Below are positions 12,630-23,799 of a DNA stretch of 64,000 bases, in pieces. Numbering within the stretch: the first letter of the stretch is position 1; each line of letters begins with the position of its first letter. Both the position numbers and the translations under genes were made by a program. The DNA comes from Diplocarpon mali (lineage: Eukaryota > Ascomycota > Leotiomycetes > Helotiales > Drepanopezizaceae): assembly GCA_024741835.1 (NCBI GenBank), contig JAENRP010000077.1, positions 62,001-126,000 of the forward strand, read 5' to 3'. The notes under the pieces were generated by a model. It saw only the letters and a list, made by a program, of their open reading frames with translations. It searched no databases and was not told the DNA's origin.

Positions 12630-14080
12630 ATGGCTTCTCAAGCAGCACAACCATCTGGCATGATGAAGCCGCCAACTAAGAAGTTCGATCCCAAGAAGTC
12701 TCACATCACCGAGGAGCCCATCACCCAGGCGAATTGGTACAAGCATGTGAATTGGCTCAATGTGACCCTCATTGTCGGAGTGCCGATCTACGGTCTCTTC
12801 GCTGCCTACTGGACACCTCTGCAGATGAAGACAGCAATCTGGGCCATTTCCTACTACTTCATGACGGGTCTCGGCATTACAGCCGGTATGTCACCACAGA
12901 TACCCAACCGGAGCTTGATTCGATTGCTAACGCACGCTCAAAAGGTTACCACAGACTTTGGGCACACACATCGTACTCTGCACGACTCCCTCTCAAGATA
13001 TTCCTTGCCGCAGTTGGTGGTGGGGCTGTCGAAGGCTCAATCAGATGGTGGTCGAGAGATCATCGAGCTCATCACAGATACACCGACACCGACAAGGATC
13101 CATACTCTGTCCGCAAAGGACTCCTGTACTCCCACATCGGCTGGATGATCATGAAGCAGAACCCCAAGCGTATTGGCCGCACCGACATATCTGACCTGAA
13201 CGATGACCCAGTCGTTGTATGGCAGCACCGCAACTACATCAAGACAGTCATCTTTATGGGAATGGTCTTCCCATGCCTCGTCAGTGGCTTGGGATGGGGA
13301 GACTGGAAGGGAGGCTTCATCTACGCCGGCATCCTCCGAATTTTCTTTGTCCAGCAAGCTACATTCTGCGTCAACTCCCTGGCTCACTGGCTCGGTGATC
13401 AGCCCTTCGACGATCGCAACTCCCCGCGTGACCATGTCGTCACTGCTCTCGTCACCCTCGGGGAGGGTTACCACAACTTCCATCACGAGTTCCCCTCCGA
13501 CTACCGCAACGCTATCGAGTGGCATCAATATGACCCTACCAAGTGGTCTATCTGGCTCTGGAAGCAGATGGGACTTGCCTTCGACCTCAAGCAATTTAAG
13601 CAGAACGAAATTGAGAAGGGCCGTCTTCAACAACTCCAGAAGAAACTCGACCAGAAGAGACAGACTCTTGACTGGGGTATCCCTCTAGAGCAATTGCCAA
13701 TCATCGACTGGGACACTTACCAAGCAGAAGCGAAGAATGGTCGTGCTCTCGTCGCTGTCGCTGGTGTTGTTCATGATATCACCGATTTTGTCAAGGACCA
13801 CCCAGGCGGAAAGACCCTGATTAACTCTGGCATTGGAAAGGACGCCACTGCCATCTTCAATGGTGGTGTTTACAACCATTCCAACGCCGCCCATAACCTG
13901 CTATCGACAATGCGGGTAGGCGTGATTCGCGGCGGATGCGAGGTTGAGATCTGGAAGCGGGCTCAACGGGAGAACAAGGACATTTCCTTTGTTTCGGATT
14001 CAGCAGGAAAGAAGATCATTCGAGCTGGCAGTCAGGTCACACGTATCGCAGAGCCCGTCGCATCAGCCGATGCCGCGTGA
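12630..14080 (+). CDS. ole1: Delta-9 stearoyl-CoA desaturase with cytochrome b5 domain
   Basis: Two exons, 12630-12885 and 12945-14080, give 463 aa. The enzyme sits in the ER membrane and inserts the first double bond of C16/C18 acyl-CoAs, making palmitoleate and oleate. The three iron-binding histidine boxes are present: HRLWAH at 88-93, HRAHH at 125-129 and HNFHH at 262-266. The C-terminal third is a fused cytochrome b5 domain with the haem motif HPGG at about 371 and the second haem histidine in YNHSNAA at about 397. The fusion is normal for fungal Ole1/SdeA, and the length is close to Aspergillus SdeA. The start codon has a good context (CACCATGGC). Removing the 59-bp intron recreates GYHRLWAH, which fixes the join. 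Nothing is missing. Confidence 0.97.
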
Positions 14081-15210
14081 GCCCTCTCTACGCATGTACT
14101 GTACTCTGCTTTGAAGCACTTTAATGTGAAGTCGGTGACAACATCTGTCCGGCTGAGAAAATTGCATCTTTGCTTTACTTAAGCGTGGGATTATTCATTA
14201 GACATGGTGGCGTTGCCGGCTGGGGTTTACGTTTGGTTTTCATTCAAGCCTTCGCAATTGAAGCGAACACAAGCACACTAGAGGCGCTCCATCTGGGGAT
14301 GACGGGCAGATGACACTTGAAGGACGAAAAGGGGCGAGATCGATACAAGGTGCCTGTGCCAATGCCAATGATAATGACTTCAGTTCCTGTGTTCCTCTCA
14401 AAGTGCTGATGTGATTTCTTGGTTTGATCTTCTCGTGCTGGGTAACAGTCACAGGCTGTTACGCCATAGCATTCTCAGGAGTAATCAAACTACTTGATAA
14501 ATCCATGGCTGGTCACAAGGACCGATCGATCACTATTACATGCACCCGCCCTTCTCCCCACACTCCCCAATGATTACCATATGAAACACCTGATGACGTG
14601 AAAGAGAATGGGGCCCGGTGTTCAACATTCCTAAACTGTATGTACCAGCATCATCGCCTTGGCGGTCAGCAATACTTAAAATTCCAGGTTTTCCGGATAC
14701 TGTGTCAGGACATGTGAATATGATGAGTTGGGCGAGATGTTGGAAGAGGCCTACTGTGTACGATAAGGGATCTTGATGGCCAAGAAGGGGGTGGGGCTTT
14801 GCTCCTGATTTCGATGAAGGGTTCTACAGCGTCACTCTGTTAGATTGTTTTACGCTCTCTCAGCCTACACGGTCTGGAGCAGAGATCATGCTGTTTCTTG
14901 CGCAGGCTACCGACAGCGAATAATGCCAGGGAACGAGGGCACCTTGCGGCACGGACTTGAAGCTCTTCCGACCTGGACGCATTCCAGGGTTGCGAGTACT
15001 GCCTACCCTCCCATCGAGGGTCAAACTCAAGTACTGTCTACAGGAGAAGGATGCGTGTTGGCAAAGAAAAATCTCCTTCTAAACGAGGTTCATGGTTTTC
15101 AGAATTTCAAGTGGCCTACCGCATCCATACACCGTACACACTCTCCGAACCCCACCCCGTCTTCCACTGCTTCATCCCCTCGGGGAGCGCGGATCACCCA
15201 CCCAACTCAC
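14081..15210. other. Intergenic between convergent genes
   Basis: This is 1.1 kb between the desaturase stop and the thioesterase stop. It should hold both 3' UTRs. I see no ORF with recognisable content and no notable repeat. Confidence 0.6.
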
Positions 15211-16081
15211 TCACATCTTCCCAGCAGCCGGCGGGTCAACACTAACCTTCCCGTGTTCACAGGTGGCCAGCACCTTCCCATCCTTCTCGCTCCTCATGGT
15301 CCCCTTCAAACTACACAATCTCTTCCCAGCATGGACCACCTCGCACTCCACCAGCACCCGCTCGCCCACGGGAATCGGACGGATGTACGTGACGTTCAAC
15401 GTGCGTGACACGCCGGCGAAGACCCAGAATCCCGGCTGGGCGATGGGAGCTAGCGCGGCTGTGGTGCAGAAGTCGAAGATTGTCGAGGAGCACCCGCCGT
15501 GCAGGTTACCAAGGCGGTTGCAGTGGGAGGGTTGGACGGTGTACAGGAATACGACATGCCCTGATGAGGAGGCGGAGACCAGGGACAGGTCGGCGCGGAT
15601 TAAGGTCGCGGCCCAGCCCTGTGGGTGTTAGGCTTGTTTAGCTGCGAAGTTGGGGGACGCGTGGGGAAGAAGCAGAAGAAAAATGTATCAATTGCAGGTA
15701 GGGGAGGTAAGACCAATCGTCGAAGATTGACTTGACGTGAGTGATGAAAAGTAAACAAGACTCTGCAAGGAGGGGCATCAAAATGACTTGTGATCCCAAA
15801 ATTGGATCAGTAAGTCGGGAATTTATTTGAGCTCAGTCGGAGCAGGGAAAACAGATGCAGAATCCAGGAAGTACTGGGGAATGAATGGTACTCACCTGAT
15901 ACATGGCTTCCGACATACTCCCCCATAACAGCGCCTTTACTCGCTGCTCAGCGCTTGCGTCGTCTTCAGTAGGCACCCCGATCAATTCCTGCCCTTCAGC
16001 TATACCTGCCGAAGTAACTTTCGTCTTTCCCGGGGCCATGTTGTCGTCCTGCTTGTGCAGACAATAAGTGCGCAAGCCCAA
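15211..16081 (-). CDS. PaaI-type hotdog-fold acyl-CoA thioesterase
   Basis: Two exons on the minus strand, 16081-15896 and 15618-15211, give 197 aa. If the second Met (16039, MAPGKTK) is the true start, the protein has 183 aa. Exon 2 holds the 4HBT hotdog domain: NRLGNLHGGCSSTIFD carries the HGG motif at the active-site helix, followed by GVSRTLNVTYIRPIPVGERV and the strand ECEVVHAGKRLCSLKGTM. Family members hydrolyse acyl-CoA thioesters, and the closest eukaryotic relatives are of the ACOT13 type. The substrate is not visible from sequence. The C-terminus ends in AGKM, and I see no clear peroxisomal SKL signal. The 277-bp intron is long for this genome and could hide a further small exon. 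The gene is divergent from SMC2 over about 210 bp. Confidence 0.85.
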
Positions 16082-16292
16082 GATGACATTTCCAAATCCG
16101 GGGTAAAATTGTAGTTTGCCGAGTTACGTAACGCCGAGGTTGCTGATCGGCCCTAATCATGCATTGACGCCCCGTTTCTGTCTCAAGATTGCTAGGGCGG
16201 GTCTTTGTTTACACTCGCGTTGCCAGCAACATCATACTCTCGATTCGATAATTCCGACCAGCATCCACGATCACGACGGAAGAATCGCCAAC
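16082..16292. promoter_or_regulatory. Short divergent promoter, thioesterase / SMC2
   Basis: Only 211 bp (253 bp with the downstream thioesterase start) separate the two start codons on opposite strands, so both core promoters must lie here. I see no clear TATA box. Confidence 0.6.
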
Positions 16293-19200
16293 ATGAGGAT
16301 CGTGGAGGTTATCATAGATGTATGCGCCTGCTGCGACACTCCTCGGGCTCTGCTGACCTGGCTAGGGGTTCAAATCATACGCTGTGCGAACTGTGATCTC
16401 GAGATGGTAAATAAATAATGGCAACCGGCGCCCTCTGGCTGCAGAACTGACCCGGGTGCATAGGGACGAGTCCTTTAATTCAATCACAGGTCTGAATGGA
16501 AGTGGGAAGTCGAACATTCTGGATTCAATATGTTTCGTCCTGGGAATCACGAATATGACCACAGTCCGCGCCCAGAATCTGCAGGTGTGCTTGCTCTCAA
16601 ATTTCTGCCCTGCGCCGTACTGACTCTATGCTCAGGATCTCATCTACAAGCGTGGACAGGCAGGGGTAACGAAGGCCAGTGTGACGATCGTGTTCGACAA
16701 CCGCGACAAGAAAAAGTCTCCCATCGGTTTCGAGGAATATGCCCAGATCAGCGTCACCCGACAGATTGTGCTGGGAGGAACGAGTAAATACCTGATCAAT
16801 GGACACCGAGCGCAACAGCAGACCGTTCAAAACCTCTTCCAATCCGTACAGCTGAACATCAACAATCCCAATTTCCTCATCATGCAAGGTCGGATTACAA
16901 AGGTGCTTAACATGAAGGCGGTGGAGATTCTGGCTATGATAGAGGAGGCGGCCGGCACGCGCATGTTCGAAGACCGGAGGGACAAAGCATTTAAAACGAT
17001 GGCGAAGAAGGAGATGAAGGTCACTGAAATTACGGAATTGCTCAAGGACGAGATTGAGCCCAAGCTAGAGAAGCTACGGACGGAGAAGAGAGCCTTCCTG
17101 GATTTTCAGCAAACACAGAATGATCTCGAGCGGTTAACTAGGGTTGTGGTGGCACACGATTACGTGAAGAACCAGGAAAAGCTCAAGCAATCTGCAGGAG
17201 ACTTAGAGCTTATGAAGCAGCGACAGAGAGATCTCGAGGATAACGCGATCAAGTTGAAGAATGAGATTGAGTATCTGGCGGAGGATGTCAAAAAGGTCAA
17301 GGCGCAGCGGGAGAAGGAGCTGAGGAAGGGCGGCAAGGCACAGGCACTTGAAGCCGAGGTCAAGCAGCACTCCAACGAGATAGTACGGTTGTCGACAGTC
17401 ACAGATTTGAAGAGGTCTAGTCTGGCCGAAGAAGAGGAACGCAAGTCGACAATACAGAAGACTGTTTCCGAACTTGAATTGCTTCTCAAGCAGAAGACAA
17501 AGATCTACGAAAAGCTCCAGGCTCAATATGACAAGGCCAGAGAGGAGTTGGAAAAGCAAAGCCAGGAAGCGGAGACCAAGGAAGAGCTTCTCCAGACTCT
17601 TCAAACCGGCGTTGCTTCGAAAGAGGGACAGGAAAGTGGATACCAAGGCCAACTCCAAGATGCACGAAATCGCGCTAGCGCTGCGTCCACCGAACAGGAG
17701 CAGGCGAAGTTGAAGATGACACATCTGGAGAAGCGCATCAAGGAAGAGGAGCCTCGAGCAAAGAGAGCTAAAGAGCAGAATGCCGGGCTCTTCTGTGATC
17801 TCGAAGGATTGCGGTCACAAGCTCAAAAATTGGAGAAGGAATTGGGCAGGCTCGGTTTCGAGCCTGGCAAGGAGGACGATATGTTCAAGCAGGAATCGAC
17901 ACTCCAACAGACTATCCGAGCACTCCGCGAGCAATCAGACGGGCTGAAGCGAAAGGTTGCCAATATCGATTTCAGTTACTCGGATCCTACTCCCAAATTC
18001 GATCGGTCGAAGGTCAAAGGTCTGGTTGCGTCTCTGTTTACGCTCGACAACGAGCGTACCGATGCTGGAACTGCCCTTGAAATCTGTGCCGGAGGTCGTT
18101 TGTACAATGTTGTCGTCGATACTGAAGTTACAGGTACCCAGTTGCTTCAGAATGGTAAATTGAGAAAGCGGGTAACAATCATTCCTTTGAACAAGATCGC
18201 CGCGTTCAGAGCCTCGGCCGATAAAATTGGTGCTGCGCAGAGAATTGGCCCTGGAAGGGTTGACCTTGCATTGTCGCTGATTGGTTACGAGGATGAAGTG
18301 GCTACGGCCATGGACTACGTCTTTGGCAATACCTTGATTTGTGCAGATGCGGCTACTGCAAAGAGAGTGACGTTTGATCCCAATGTTCGCATGAAGAGCA
18401 TTACTTTGGAAGGAGATTCGTATGATCCATCAGGAACGTTGTCTGGTGGCAGCTCGCCCAACTCCAGCGGTGTCTTGCTTACATTACAGAAGCTCAACGA
18501 GCTGACCAAAGAGTTGAGCATGCAAGAGGGAACTCTAGCAGAACTCCAGGCCACGATATCCCGGGAAAAGAAGAAGCTCGATCAAGCCAAGAAGATCAAA
18601 CAGGAGCTTGATCTCAAGTCGCACGAGATCAAACTTACCGAGGAGCAAATTGGCGGCAACTCTTCTTCGTCGATTATTCAGGAGGTTGAGAATATGAGGG
18701 CGTCAATTGTTCAGCTGAAGACCGATCTTGCCGAAGCAAAGAAGCGGCAGGATGAGGCCTACAAGGATATCAAGAATATCGAGAAGGACATGAAGGATTT
18801 CGACAACAATAAGGATGGGAAACTTGTCGAGTTGCAGGGCTCTTTGGATGCACTTAGAAAAGCGCTCATAAAGAACTCGGCATCCGTGAAAGTCTTGCAA
18901 AAAGAGCTCCAAGGTGCAAGACTAGATTCTGAACAGGTTGGCGGTGATCTCGCCGCTGCACAGGAACAATTTCAAGAGGTTGAAGTAGCTTTAAAGGGCT
19001 ATGGCGAGGAGATTGCTGCACTTGTCGCTGAGCAGGCACGGGTTAAGGTTGGTATCTGCCGTCTGAAATCTGCTTGTATGACTGACATTCCTAGGATACC
19101 CACGATATTACCCAAGCACGTCTTGAAGATGAACGTGCAAAGCTTACCGGTTTTGACGACGAGCTTCGATCTCTAGAAGAAGCCTCTCGATCAAAAGCCT

Positions 19201-20120
19201 CTCGAATCACTGAAGAGGGCCTTGAGAAGCAGAAGCTTGGTCATCAAATCGAGAAGTTCCACAAGGAGCAGCAAACCTCGGTTCAGACTGTTGCTCATAT
19301 GGAAAAGGAGCACGAATGGATTGCTGATCAGAGGGTCAACTTCGGCCGGAGTGGAACCCCATACGACTTCAAGGGCCAAAATATTGCAGAATGTAAAGCA
19401 ACCTTGAGAAGTCTCAGCGAGAGATTCCAGGGCATGAAAAAGAAAATCAATCCTAAAGTCATGAATATGATAGACAGTGTTGAGAAGAAGGAGGTTGCAC
19501 TGAAGAACATGATGAAGACCGTCATCAGAGACAAGAAGAAGATTGAGGAGACCATTGTTACCTTGGACGAGTACAAGAAGAGAGCACTCCACGAGACTTG
19601 GACCAAAGTCAACGGCGACTTTGGTCAGATCTTCGCCGAGCTCCTGCCGGGCAGTTTCGCCAAGCTCGACCCTCCCGAAGGCAAGACGATCAACGAGGGT
19701 TTAGAGGTCAAAGTGTCGCTCGGTTCGTACCCCTTCCCTCGGCTCCGAGACCTCCAGCGCCAGAGGCCAAGTAAGCATCACCAGCTAACTCTAACTTTGT
19801 GAATAGGCAAGGTTTGGAAACAGAGTTTAACAGAGCTATCTGGAGGCCAGCGCTCTCTCATTGCCATTTCGCTTATCATGGCGCTTCTGCAATTTAAACC
19901 GGCGCCCATGTACATTCTCGACGAGGTGGATGCGGCTCTGGACCTCTCGCATACGCAGAACATTGGTCGGCTTATCAAAAACAGGTTCAAGGGGTCCCAA
20001 TTCATTGTCGTCAGTCTGAAGGACGGCATGTTTCAGAACGCGAATCGGATCTTCCGGACTAGGTTCTCCGAAGGAACATCGGTCGTTCAAGCTCTTACTG
20101 CGGCTGATTTCGACAAGTAA
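16293..20120 (+). CDS. smc2: Condensin ATPase SMC2
   Basis: The six exons are 16293-16319, 16366-16406, 16464-16584, 16636-19047, 19095-19722 and 19807-20120, giving 1180 aa, the usual fungal SMC2 length. SMC2 pairs with SMC4 in condensin and compacts mitotic chromosomes in the nucleus. Walker A (GLNGSGKSN) is at about 32-40. There are two long coiled coils around a hinge near residue 520 onward ([19 protein letters not shown]). The ABC signature LSGGQRS is at about 1087 and Walker B ([12 protein letters not shown]) follows. The first exon encodes only nine residues (MRIVEVIID) and the second only about fourteen, yet the spliced N-terminus [21 protein letters not shown] matches the conserved family start. 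Two introns use GTTNGT donors. The Gly usual in VISGW is Arg here. Confidence 0.97.
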
Positions 20121-22376
20121 GTCCGCTCGCCAGGCGTGTTGGGTGACACGTCAAGAGTAAACATCGGGTTATGGAGTTGGTTGGGGTACGGGTTTTGGGA
20201 TACCGTCTCTTATATACCTTGGGGCGACTTGATGACTGTACGAAAATGGAACCATTAATATTTGCTGCCGGGGACGCCTGTGTGTGGCTGGTGGGAAGAC
20301 GCTCGGTAGGCCGACACCTGCAGATTCCCGATTACCGTAAAAAGCTGTAGGTACTAATACTCCACTGCTACTCGTATTATTTCCAAGAACTACGTGGCTC
20401 GATTCATCTGACATGCACTACGCCGCTCACCAACCAAGCTTTATACAGCAACGTCGACACCCTGCTCCTCGCGAATGGGCACTATCCTAACTCGAGTCAA
20501 AATCTCGGGTGTGTACTCTTCGACTTCGCTCCTGGTTCGTTGCTCGATGCAAGAAAGAAGACGGCGTGGACACAGGACCTGGTCTGAATGGGCTGTATGC
20601 TTCTGGGAGCAGAAGCTCGTAGCTTGTGTGGGGTGTTCTGCTCCGTATCCCATCTGTATCTCTTGGAACCGAACGAGTGAGAAATGCAATCCGTCGTGGT
20701 AGTGGTGTTTTGGCGAACTTTTTCTTTTCTACAGAGCATTTTCCGTCGCACTGTCGGTCGTGTACCTATTCGTCTAGCTGTACCTCGGGCACTAAATGGG
20801 AATTGAAATCGCAATTATCAGCTGTCAATCCATCCCGCAGGTTCGTGAATCCTCCAGCGAGAGCGGCAGGATGGAAGGATTCCAGACCGATCCCCATCCT
20901 CCCGCCCCCAGCGCCAAGCGTCTATCCAACTGCAGTGGCTGATGGCTGAATCTGAATTGAAATGAACTGGTCCTTGACGGAGACTTAACCTCTTTGGTAT
21001 CGAGCCTCGCGGCAGATGATCTCCCTCTCCCTCTCTCCCCTTGCTCTCCGTGCTCCTCGTTGTCGCACAGGTAATCAGCCAGCGCGCCAGGCCTTGAGCA
21101 GCACTGGTAGGCCGTGAGTGGCCAGGATAGCAGGCCGCCTCAACTCCAAAGGCACCTTACGTACGGTGGTACTCGGTCGTTGCAGCCCCCATGGCCAGAC
21201 GACGCTGCAGCCAGGAACTTCCATGGGCCCCCAAGGGTCCACTACCCCTGCGCCAGGATCATCGCAATCGACGTGAGACCTACACGCAGTACTCTCTCTT
21301 ACATGCCAGCCGGGCGCCGTGTGGTGAGACGGTCCACCCAATTGTCGGACCCGGATTGACCGAGCAGAAACATACTTTAACATGGTCGATGGCAACGCTC
21401 TGAAGCTGGCTCGCCGTAGGAATAGAGCCCCTATGTCACCTAGCGGTACTGTTGCTGTATACGGTGCTCCAGACTACGATGACAGCCGTCTGCACTCCAT
21501 GCCAGCAGCGGCACGCTTCCTTGTTTTCTTGCTCAGCTTGACGATTATTCGATTCGCAGATAATCACGGTCAGTCGATTGTCGCACGGTAGCAGTCGCAT
21601 ATGGTGTGGCGTGGGGTGGGATTCGGCCGCCTCTGGGGCAATCGATCAGCTCAGCTCAGCAAGGAAAGCTTATCGTACGTACCGAGTCAGGCTGGAAGCT
21701 GGATCTGAATACCTGCAGGCTTTGGCCTCGCCTCCCGTAGCAGTGCTCGCCCTCGTCTCATGCTCCTCTTGTCTGAATCGAGGCGCCATGCGAGTATGGT
21801 AGTCGTCTCCGGTTCGGTGGTAGACTGACTTGGAGAAGGTAACTTACTTAGTATACTCTGTAGCCTTCGATCGAAACCGTCGTGCCGTAGAATCGAGGTA
21901 AATGGCTTGGATCCGGCGAGGCAATCCCTGCCCCTGGAATCAAGTCTTTGCCCCCCCCCCCGTTAGCGCCCTCCCCTTCCGCGCTCCCCCCTCCCCCCCA
22001 TGTCCAGAAATAGCATCAAAGCAACTTCACCAGCTTCACCCTCCGATTCTTCCTGAGATGCTGCAGAGGTCTTTACTTCCGGCAACAGGAACGACCCAAC
22101 ATCACACGTGTTCTCCCCCGCTGTCATCTTCTTCTTCTTCTTTTTCTTCTTTTCTTCTCTCTTGTCATCGCCCTCTTTTCCCCTCCTGTGCTCTTCTTTT
22201 CTTCTTCATACGCTCCCTTTCATCTACTTCATGTACATCATTTGGTAGGTCTCGCCTGCCCTCTCGACCCTGTTCCGCTCCTAAGAATGGTAAGAAGACA
22301 GTTCTGATATTTTTGCGCCTGCGGCCAACAGACTGCAAAGCTCGTGCCTTTTTTTTCTACCCTCGATTCGACCATC
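20121..22376. other. Intergenic, 2.3 kb
   Basis: No supported gene lies here. Several short ORFs on both strands overlap one another without domains. A run of 11 C at 21951-21961 and a strong pyrimidine tract at 22126-22202 lie near the 3' end and probably belong to the promoter and leader of the MOSC gene. Confidence 0.6.
22126..22202 (+). promoter_or_regulatory. CT-rich tract upstream of the MOSC gene
   Basis: About 77 bases of nearly pure C and T, with CTT repeats, lie 175-250 bp before the start codon at 22377. Pyrimidine tracts of this kind mark transcription start regions in many filamentous fungi. The role here is inferred only from position. Confidence 0.45.
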
Positions 22377-23799
22377 ATGTTCGCCCTTCTTGAGCAATAC
22401 CGCAAGCTCTTCGAGGATTGCTACGAAACATATTCGAATCAACTCCACGAGATGATCCCTGTCATCTCGACGCAAACCTACGTCCTGACCATCCTCGCCA
22501 TCTGTGTACCTCCCCTGATCGCCCTGATCTTCTACGAGCGAGAACAGGCCAGACTGCTTGCCGAGCAGCCAATAGGATGCAGAAAACTTGGATTGAAGAT
22601 TGAGTCGAATCTGCTCAATGAATTCGACAAGAAATTCTCCGAGGGACGACCCCCCTCCACCGAGGAGACGTCTGCAGAGTGGTGGCGGCTGAAGAGCCTG
22701 TGGATCTATCCCGTCAAGAGCTGCAGAGGTGTCGAACTAAACAGAGGAACGGTAGTCGCGGCTGGTATGGAGTATGATCGCCAATTCACATTTGCTCAGC
22801 TTAAGAGCCCCTTTCCCGTCCACCCCGCCACCCCCGAGCAGGAAAAGGCAGCACACAAGTGGGAGTTCATTACGCAGAGACAGTTTCCTTTGTTGGCAAA
22901 GGTCCGGACCGAGATGTGGGTTCCAGATCAGTCCGTGGATACCTACACCCCGCATGCTGAGGATGTTGAATCGGGAGGTGTGATTATCATGAGCTTTCCC
23001 TTCCAGGAGGCGGGCTGGAGGGGTATGGTCGCCAGGTGGGGTGCATCTGTCAAGGGCACGGTTCCGGAGAAACAGTTCCGGATTCCATTTGATCCATCTC
23101 CAGTGCAGATTGAGAAGGCTGGTTACTCTTATGAGAAGATGACCATCTGGAAGGACACTGTCACCGCGCTGAACCTTGAACTCGAAATCCCGGAGGAGCT
23201 GAGATATTATCTTGGCATTAGCAACAAGCTCGGTCTGTTCAGAGTCGATAATTCGAAGCTTCGGGAGGTACACAGAAACGCGCCAACGAAGGAGGAATTG
23301 GGTTACCAGTCAATGACCGGTTTCCAAGACGCTGTGAGTTTCCGGCGGTGTGTGTTCATTAGGTGTGAGCTAACGATAGAAGTATCCTCTCCACCTTGTC
23401 AATCTTGCCAGTATTCGCGATGTCGAGCGTCAAATGCCTAAAGTGAAGGGTGCCCCTCGTCTCTCCGCTGCCCGCTTCCGTGCCAACCTAATCATTACCG
23501 GCCCAGATGCCTACCACGAAGACACCTGGCGACGAATCAAGATCGGATACTACGAGTACGATGTGTCATGCCGTACTGCACGCTGCAAGATGCCAAACGT
23601 CGACCAAGTTACCGGCGAGCGACACCTCACCGAACCTGATCAAACCCTGAGGAGTTTCCGGGCCGTAGATTCTGGTACCGGGCCCAACATTGGTTGTTTG
23701 GGTATGCAGATGGTTCCGATTGCGAAAGAGGGCGTCCTACGTGTCGGAGACGAAATCACAGTCTTGGAAGTTGGAGAGCATGTTTACATCAAGCAGTAG
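22377..23799 (+). CDS. Membrane-anchored MOSC-domain (mARC-like) molybdenum protein
   Basis: Exons 22377-23333 and 23383-23799 give 457 aa. An N-terminal transmembrane segment lies at about 34-54 (TYVLTILAICVPPLIALIF). The beta-barrel domain starts at WRLKSLWIYPVKSCRGVEL, the classic start of MOSC proteins. The C-terminal MOSC domain contains RFRANLIITG and SCRTARCKMPNVDQVTG, where the Cys in ARC is placed like the molybdenum-ligand Cys of mARC proteins, and ends with GCLGMQM and VGDEITVLE. Mitochondrial mARC enzymes reduce N-hydroxylated compounds with cytochrome b5. The same reaction is plausible, but the membrane (outer mitochondrial or ER) is not proven. The 49-bp intron was placed by the join FQDA-YPLHLVNLASI. 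Confidence 0.88.
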
